Shown one piece after another: positions 55,817 through 64,000 of a DNA stretch of 64,000 bases; the stretch's first letter is position 1; each line of letters opens with the position of its first letter. The notes below the pieces were generated by a model. The model did no database searches. It was given only the letters and a program-made list of their open reading frames with translations, and was not told the origin of the DNA. Where the stretch lies: contig CM043952.1 in assembly GCA_014529385.2 (NCBI GenBank), positions 67,692,370 through 67,756,369 of the forward strand, written 5' to 3'. The translations under genes were made by a program, and so were the position numbers. The stretch is from Adiantum capillus-veneris. Taxonomy: Eukaryota; Streptophyta; Polypodiopsida; Polypodiales; Pteridaceae.

Positions 55817-58800
55817 GATTGGGGTGCAATGATTGTCCTGGGCTATAGAGAGGCATGCTATTTGTGTGTCGGTTATGTTCCCCTATCCATTGTAGCACAC
55901 ACAAAACTCTCTCTCTCACTTACTATCCATACACAGACCTTGGTTTGGGGTTGCACTCAACCACACCAACACCGCCAACACATGCAAAGTACACGAGCCA
56001 AAGAAAGGAGGGGGAGTCGGGAATTGACACCAAGAGGAGGGGGGGGGGGGGGGGGGGGAAGGAAAAATTCTCCTTGCAAAAGCTTACAAAGACACCATAG
56101 TTTACATAGATCAATGCTCCTCTCTACTTGCTCCAAAATTTCCTTGGCCAAAAAGCCCTTTACAACTCTTTGAAAAATCCTCTTATAAGGAGCTCTAATT
56201 TTTTCAAAAAACAAAAAAAAGATGGGTCTTCTTTACTCCTGCAGCTCTAGGGAGTCATTTTTTAAAATTGGGACCCATTTGACACCCATTTTAGCACTTT
56301 GGATAGGATGATGACACCTCAACTCATTTCTCTCTCTTCACCACTTGAGCCCATTTTTATTGTCACGGTGCCATGACAACCCCTTTGGTACACACCTTCC
56401 CTTCAAAAAAAGTTTGTGGCCACTTGAAGGCACGTGGGAACGGCCCCCTACCAAATTGCCACATCATCATTGTCCTCATGGACCACCGCCACCCAAAGGG
56501 ACACCAATGCCTCCATCAATCGACAAAACCGCCTGTATAGGTAGTGCCTGCATAGAGTCGCGCAAGGGTCTCCATAGCCATGCCAAGGGAGAATCCTCTC
56601 TCTCCCAAGTGATACACCATAAGGGAGCCACACTCCAGCTCTTATACTCTAAAGTCCTCACTCCTAGCAGTGCATTTAGGCTTAATAGGATGATCATGTG
56701 GAAGCCCTGAAGCATTTAACCCCTAAGGCCTTCTAAAAAATTCCCATGAATCACCACAAAATCATTAAAAATTCCATTTTTTGGCCCTCCTTTCAAGTCT
56801 TGCCATTTACTGCTCAGTGAACAAGTTATCGAGCCGTCAAGCCATGTTAGGAGACCTGGTCCCCGATACCATTCACATGTATCCCGCCCCATTTTTATTG
56901 CTCAGTGATCAAGTTATCGAGACGTCCACCCATGCCACTAGACATGGTCCCCGATACCATTTAGATGTATCCTAACCCATTTTGATCCTCCTGGACCTAC
57001 CTTTCAAGGCCGCAAAAAATTGAAAAATTCATATGGCATTGCATTGCCCCAACTGAACCAAACTTCAACGAGTTGTATCTTCCTAACAGGCATCCAATTG
57101 CCAATCTGTAACTTCCGGCTAGCTCCATACAATGCATACTACATTTTTGAACTTTGTCGAGCCCCAAAATGTCCTGGTAGGCATGCTTTCCAATGCGGGT
57201 AAGTTGGCCCATAACTAGTCCCCATCAAATATTCAACTGCCCATAACTTTCTCTCTAGAGCGTGAATTGATGATCTGAAAAAACCAACATACTCCACAAC
57301 TTCAGCTCTTTAACCCTATCCACTGACATCACTGCTATCTATCCTATGTGTTGGGGATCTACAAAGCCTTCCAAATTTTAACTTCAATATCTTTCACACC
57401 GTGGTTGCATTTGAAGAGCTGTGGACCATAGAGAACCCCAAACACTACATTTTGGAGCACTAGCACAACACTTTGGGAACTTGGAATTGCCATTCCAATT
57501 GGACCTTTTTGGAGCTCTTTTGGCCAAAGAAACATCAGCAGGCATACATTCCCACTACCCTTTTTCTACCTAGGGTCTTCACACCTAATTAAGCACTTGA
57601 TCTTGCACATGTAGGGACCCATAGCCTGACAGAGCATGCTTTCTAGCATAGACCAACTTTGGTTGTACCACCATGTCACAAGTAGCAGCTGGAACATGTT
57701 CATGTACATTTGAGCTAGTTGGGGGTGCAATATATAGTGGTGCCTAGAAAAGTAAAACATTAAAAAAAGGGTTACCTACCACTCTACAAACTAAAAATTT
57801 GTAAGTAAAGATGCTTGAATGTACCTAAGAAGGGCCTCTAGCTACTGTGCTAACCACTCAATGAGGTTGGTGAGTGTGTTTCCGGTGGATCAAACCTCCC
57901 GTCCAAGCTATGTACTGAGCCCATGGAGTAAGCTCCAACAAACCATCGGCTCTACCCAACATTGGTGATCTGGATGGCCTGTGAAATCAATCATCCTTGG
58001 GAGACTCTGTTACTTGCCTAGCCTGCCAAAACTTGTGACCCCCACTGGCAAGTATTTAGTAGTAGTCCATGTTGATCCCAAGGATAAACTATTTCTGGTC
58101 TAGCTAGAAGGACCACTGTGGTTTTTCTCTCTTTACCATTGCAAGAGAACCACCATTTTGTTCTCTTCACCCTCACAAGATTTCCAATTTTTCTCACTAG
58201 TTTTGCTTGGGTACAAGCTTGCTTCAACCTCACAAGTTTTCCCATCATTTCTACTTTGCATGGAAACTATTTTTCTCTCCTCACCCTCACAAGATTTCCA
58301 AATTTTCTCACTAGTTTTGCTCTTCCTAGAAGCTCACTTCATCTTCACAAGTTTTCCAAACTCACTAGTTTTGCTCTGGTTAGAATCTCCCTTCAGCCTC
58401 ACAAGCTTTGTCACCATTTGCACTCTGCCTAGAAATTCATTAAGTTGCTCCATATGAAAATCAAGCCCAAGCAATTGTAAGAAACCGTGAGGGTTGTGTA
58501 TCAAAGGTTTCATGCGTCTAGGCTCAAGCATTACAAAGTCAAGGGAGCAAGCAAATGGATATGGACAGAAGTCAGCTTGTATCCAGCTGATCCACGAACT
58601 GGAAGGTAAATAGAAAAATTTGAAGCCTTACTCTCATAAATAGATTTCCATGGTGGCCATCTACATTTGGAGAAGGATCCAACTGTTTCTAAAAGTACAG
58701 GAAATGTTTTGTAGGATTATTCAACAGGAGGTTTAAAATCTAAAAGATTCACTTTGTTTTCTCAGAAGTCACATTATCAAGCACAAACTTCATTCTTCAT

Positions 58801-59458
58801 ATCAACAAGAAAGGGAGGATGACAAAGAAGAAGCAATGCACTAAAATAACTAAATCGGTACCAAGGGAGGAAATTATAGATGATGAGTCGAAGAACCAAC
58901 AACAACCACCTTGCTTCGAACATCACAATCATTCCAAGGAGGAGACTATTTAGATGCAAAATTACAATATCATTCCTTGCAAAAGACTATCATTTTAACA
59001 ATATAATTACTTGTAAATTTACTTTAAATCTCCTTGTAAATTTACTTCAATCTCCTTGCAAAACATTCATTTTCACAATATAATACCTTGTAAAGTTACA
59101 ACATATGTTCTTCTAGACATTGCAACATCAAGATTAACACTTTATCTCCCCTTTGCCACACAATCTTTTTACTCATCTATAACTCCTAAGACAAGTTTCC
59201 TTTTAACTATTCTAACATTTGTGTGAGATCAAACTTGAGCTTGAAAATTTTTCACTCTTCTATGTAGACTTCCATGTGACCATGATCCTATAACATGACA
59301 TCTAGAAACCATTGGCATGGACCATCATTATTAGAATCTTCATCACCCTCGAGTCCCTTTGCCTTTAAGCCATGTTAATAAAACTTTGTTGCTTCAGCTC
59401 TTTTGACTCAACTTAAAATTATAACTTTCAAATAGAGAAAAATGACAAAATTTTAACA
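55817..59458. other. Non-coding stretch between copia and foldback 2 (copy 2)
   Basis: Equivalent of 25565-29206: G20 run at 56039-56058, 88-bp duplication from about 56811, and the CACAAGTTTTCC repeat at about 58150-58432. Confidence 0.6.
56039..56058 (+). repeat. G20 homopolymer (copy 2)
   Basis: Twenty uninterrupted G, one more than copy 1. Confidence 0.95.
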
Positions 59459-59777
59459 TCACAGATGAGTCCGAAATGCCCAAAAACCCCGAAAACGACT
59501 GGCTATATGCTTCGTTCTGACACCCGAAGAGGTCGGTATGGCCAAAAAAGGCCTCCGGAGGCACTATCCCGTACGGTGTGAGGAGAGGGGTAGGAAAAGT
59601 CTGCCTACCCCTCTCCTCGCACCGTACGAGATAGGACTCTGCCTACCCCTCTCCTCGCACCATACGGGATAGTGCCTCCGGAGGCCTTTTTTGGCCATAC
59701 CAACATCTACTGGTGTTAGAACGAGGCATATAGCGAGTCGTTTTTGGGGTTTTTGGGCATTTCGGACTCATCTGTGA
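59459..59777. mobile_element. Foldback element 2, GC-rich, copy 2
   Basis: Same as 29207-29525 with one C-to-T change in the left arm (near 59512). Confidence 0.8.
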
Positions 59778-60171
59778 ATTCAAATGTTTCAAATAATATA
59801 GATTTTAAAAGTTACAAGTATTATATTTTGTAAAATAAAATTGAGTAATTTTGTGACTATGCTTGGGTCCAATATGCTTAATAGATCTATATATAAAAAG
59901 ACATCTACAGTAGGCAAGAAAGGTGAATTTGTGAATGCAAATAACCCACACGTCACAATTGGGGTAATGAAATTCTTAAACTAACCCCCTATCATGTTGT
60001 GCAAGTAAGGCATAGTGTGGCACCAAATTGACGTTCCAAAAATGACCCACACAACATGAGGGGGTAGTGAGATTCTAAAAATACTCCCTATCCCATTGTG
60101 CAAGCAAGGCATAGTGTGGCACCAAATAGGCCTTTTGCTTATATCTTGTACGCATGAGAAAAACCAATGGA

Positions 60172-61092
60172 ATCCAAATAATAAGGTCACTCAATATTTT
60201 TTTGCATGGTGTGTGCATGCAGCGAGAACGACACGATGAGGGGGGGAGTGACAAGCTGTATGATGCCCTCTTCGCGCGGTCTGGGTAAGAGCAAAAATGA
60301 CACAACATGGGGAGTGTCAGAGTCTCTGAGCGCTTTTGCACATGGTTTAGAAAAATAAATCCAAATAATAAGGTCACTCAAGTTTTTTTTGCATGGTGTT
60401 TACATGGAACCAGAACGACGCGATGAGGGGGGGAGTGACAAGCTGTATGATGCCCTCTTAGCGTGGTGTGGGTAGGAGCTAAAATGATGCAACATGGGGA
60501 GTGTCAAAGTCTTTGAGCACTTTTGCACATGATTTAGAAAAATATTCCAAATAATAAAGTCATTCAAGATTTTTGTGCATGGAGCCTGAACGATGCGATG
60601 AGAGGGGGAGTGACAAGCTGTACGATGCCCTCTTTGCGCGGTGTGGGTAGGAGCTAAAATGACGCAACATGGGGAGTGTCAAAGTCTCTAAGTGCTTTTG
60701 TACATGATTTAGAAAAACCCTAGGAATCCAATTAACAAGGTGATTCAAGGTTCTTATGTGGTGTGGCCATAGAGCTAGAACAACGTGATAGGAGGGTGAC
60801 AAGCTCACAAATGACAAGAGCACTGTGGCCAAGAGCTGGACCGGTGCGATAGGGGAAGGAGTGAAAAATTCATTGAGTCCTTTTGCGCACAATGTGGGTA
60901 CACTACCGAAACGGGGCGAGTGGGGGTAGAGTGACTAGATCAATCAAGCCACAATCGCACAGTGTGGTCATTGATCCAAAACAATGTGAGAAAGGATGTC
61001 TTCAGGTGTGGTCCCATGTTGATGTAGATATTATGTACGCACGTGCTGAGTGCAATCTCTCGATGTGGTGCTTAGAAGTAGAGGCTAAGTGA
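60172..61092. repeat. Diverged ~185-bp tandem array (copy 2)
   Basis: Same unit order as 29920-30840; two substitutions in the first unit. The ~120-bp pair to its left is at about 59952-60157. Confidence 0.88.
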
Positions 61093-62461
61093 AAAATAGA
61101 CATAAAAAAATACGGGTTAGTCATTAATAGGTGTCACCATCACTGTTTGAAAAGAAAAATTTCGTATCTTCTAGCTTAATATTGTACAATATTAAATAGA
61201 AAAGAGCACTTGTACATCAGGCCCAGAATATGATGTTATCCATAAAAAATAACAGGACTGCCATCAAGTATAGGCAATTTAGCCAAATGAAAGTGACATT
61301 TAAAAAGTGGAAGCACAAAAGCTCAAGCTAGAGGAGACAGGAATGCCATACTTTTGTATACGTGTCAAGTGAGTATTGGCCTATTTCTTAATCCGTGGAT
61401 TACAAAACAACCCTTTTTTAGACGTTTTTGGCCCTAATGTATACTTTCAAGGTAATTTGTGAGGGAGTCCCCTCCCCCACTACCTGGAGTTGTGCATTAA
61501 GTACTGGATCTACAGAGTCTGTCTCTAGGGAAAAGATGAACTGCTAGGTGGCCTCCTCAATGCTCTCTCTAGAATACTCTATGAGGACATCTCATTATCG
61601 AAGCACTATTGTCTCACCTTCTCTACCTCTGTAACCCCTGGCTCCATTACAACAATTTACTTTTCCATCTATAGTGCATTCTCCTCTGGTACCCCCTCCT
61701 CTAGCAGCACTGCAACAACTACCTGTCTATCTACCTTGTCACTCGTTCCACATGGGCGATGAGTGACGAGGTCTATTATCTACCTTTGTAACACATATTT
61801 AGGAATTTGGGAATTATTCAAGTCCCATTTTTGAAAATGAGACCTAAAACTAAAGTGTTTTTCCTCATGGTTTTTTGTGGGGACCCTTTGTGCCATATAA
61901 AAATGAGACACTAATGCATGCACATATATAGGGCTAAACTTAAGTTCAAGCCTCACTTTTTGTTGTCGTGTGGATGGGATATTGAGAAGAGGATTAAAGT
62001 TAAGTTTGAGCCTCACATGCCTCACCTAATTTAGCAAGTGAACACACTCAAATTTTGTTCAATGCAGGCAGATTTATTTATTGGAGTGCTAAAGTCTATC
62101 CCCGCTCATCTTTGCATATATCAACATAAGTAGCTATGCAGTTATTGTTTTCCTCAAAAAGTTAATTTAGAAAATGAAGGATGTTTGTGCACATTCCACT
62201 TACGTGAGGTTGCGGAGCATCTTTTTAATCACAAATGTAGGGAATGATCATGCTTGCTCTTTTGACTCTCTCTATGTAGGGAATGATCATGCTTGCTCTT
62301 TTGATTGAATAATATGTAAAGGTAAAGTACTTCTATAAGATTACTTTCATGGGTCTAGTACCCTTTGATTGCATTGTATATATTAAATACTAAAAAAATA
62401 AATAAACGCATTACTATCTAGAAAATCAAAGAGTATAGGGGTATGGTTTGAGAGTCCAAAT
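61093..62461. other. Non-coding stretch (copy 2)
   Basis: Equivalent of 30841-32209, with the 39-bp tandem duplication at 62236 and 62275. Confidence 0.6.
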
Positions 62462-62651
62462 TGTTGAACCTAAGGAAGATAGAGCACAAATACAAACACA
62501 GACAAAAGATAGTAGAGAGGAGAGGGAGACAATTTATACACCAGATGTAGAACCCCAAGAGTCTGTAGAATAGACACACTAAATATGGATATATCGCTTT
62601 AGTACCTAGGATTAGGGGGCTATATCTAGCATACACTATATAACTCCAACA
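62462..62651 (-). repeat. Copia-like LTR on the minus strand (copy 2)
   Basis: Same as 32210-32399 with one G-to-A change near 62506. Confidence 0.5.
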
Positions 62652-64000
62652 TCCCTACTCAAACAAAGGTCTGTAGCTGTGGATGAAAGAACCTTTGGGG
62701 TCTCAAAGGAAAAATCCATAGTTATACTATATACACATGCTGCTTTATTAAAATTCAAATTGATACAAATTTAAATCAATTATAGGAGCTACATCACTCC
62801 TATTTTATAATGTTCCCTTTCAAGGGTCTTTGGAAATTCAGTAATCCTATATATACAATTGAGTTTTAGAGCCCCCATACATGCTTCAACATCTTTGAGC
62901 CCTCATACATGCAAATTGACATGATTTTTTTTCTATAGACAACAGAACCTCAAGAAACGTTTGAGGATGTGAAGGTTAGAAATATCCACATCACATTGTC
63001 TTGGAGATGTTTTGCAATGCTACTCTAGAGACAAGAGAGAAACAAACATGATATTGGTGTAATCACATGTGCACAACTATACAATGTCGACACAAAATAG
63101 CCATAATGGGGCCCAAAAATATTCAGATCATATAATAATCATGGATTCATGTACCATGGCATCAAAGATGCTATCCTTAAATTTCTTATTTGATCATCAA
63201 AGGTCAAATACAAAAATGAGACGCTAATGTAGACGAAAATATATATGATGATGATCAAAGGCCAAATACAAAATGATATGCTAATATAGAAGACAATATC
63301 TGTGATGATTACCAGAGTGGTTGACATAACATGGCTTCAAGAACGGAAGTCATGGATGGAGAAATAAAGATGAATCACATAACATCACCTTGCACTATCA
63401 AGAACCATGACCATAGATGAAGAGAATAAAGACACATCATGTAACCTCACCCTGCATCATCAAGATAACTAGTACAATTACTTATGAAAATAGATTTATT
63501 TTTTAAATCATTTTATGGTAGCTTGCATGGTGATCTTATAACATAATATGTAGTAATAAGCCGCCATGCCATGGTCTCACATACCAGGAAATCGTGGATC
63601 TGTGAGCATGACAAACAAAGACTTGTAATCACTGATGAAACACACAAGCCTACCATGCATGGTATCATGTATCTTGACTAATTGGAGAGAATACGTCATG
63701 ATACTTGAAACATCATAAATGAATGTCACATTAAATGATATTGTGAAACAACTCAAGAAATTTTGCATCACTTCAAGTCCTCATACATGGTAAGTCAAAG
63801 AAAAGATACTAGCCATCACTACTAATTTTCCATGCACATCTATCGCTTTGCATTCATCATTATGTCCCAAGCAATGCCACCCACCCACATGTAGCATAAA
63901 TAGTTTGGTTTTTCAGCCCACGGATATCAAAACTCGGCTGCCTGTGAGACAAGAGATCAAACCCCCTCCTATACACTGTCAATCAAGCTTTTACTTATTT
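62652..64000. other. Non-coding stretch to window end (copy 2)
   Basis: Equivalent of 32400-33748; no gene seen. Confidence 0.5.

Larger units (their letters stand above)
37303..64000. repeat. 30.26-kb direct tandem duplication, copy 2 (right-truncated)
   Basis: Copy 2 matches copy 1 from 7042 to about 33748, where the window ends. I noticed about 35 differences: some 20 substitutions, short homopolymer indels, the CT and G runs, and a small cluster in the copia 5' LTR and PBS. That is about 0.13%, similar to allelic or very recent paralogous divergence. Confidence 0.97.

Noticed and set aside
1-64000. tRNA, rRNA or organelle-derived sequence
   Set aside because: I saw no tRNA cloverleaf boxes, rRNA signatures or plastid/mitochondrial genes by eye; a covariance-model scan would be the decisive test.

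Overview
The window looks like intergenic DNA from a large, repeat-rich plant nuclear genome. It contains Ty1/copia and Ty3/gypsy elements with plant-type hallmarks: initiator-Met tRNA primer sites, a gypsy element with a C-terminal chromodomain-like region, and TG...CA LTRs. It is AT-rich throughout. I found no intact host gene, rRNA, tRNA or CRISPR array, and the species cannot be named from this sequence.

Layout. (1) 1-~6946: a decayed Ty3/gypsy chromovirus-like element on the minus strand, cut by the left window edge (integrase, RNase H, RT, protease, gag, PBS, then an LTR built of tandem repeats). Its RT is split by a ~1.03 kb solo-LTR-like insertion at 1970-3003. (2) 7042-37302: copy 1 of a ~30.26 kb unit. 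It holds a gypsy-like ORF fragment, a CT microsatellite, a pair of tandem ORFs, a ~152-bp repeat array, a foldback element, a complete but dead copia element with both LTRs (19791-25564), a G19 run, a second GC-rich foldback, a ~185-bp repeat array, copia-like LTR pieces, and a 5'-truncated gypsy element on the minus strand (34590-37302). (3) 37303-64000: copy 2 of the same unit in direct orientation, cut by the right window edge. The offset drifts from 30261 to 30252. I noticed about 35 differences in 26.7 kb (roughly 99.9% identity).

History. Copia inserted first: its two LTRs are only about 88-89% identical by hand count. It decayed, and then the whole block was duplicated in tandem, because nearly all copia stops and frameshifts are shared by the two copies. 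The duplication joint at 37302/37303 lies inside gypsy pol and shows no obvious homology to the left breakpoint at 7042. That argues against simple LTR-LTR recombination, but an assembly or haplotype-joining artefact must be excluded. No coordinated gene system is visible. The notable signals are the segmental duplication, two foldbacks with related termini, and several private satellite-like arrays.
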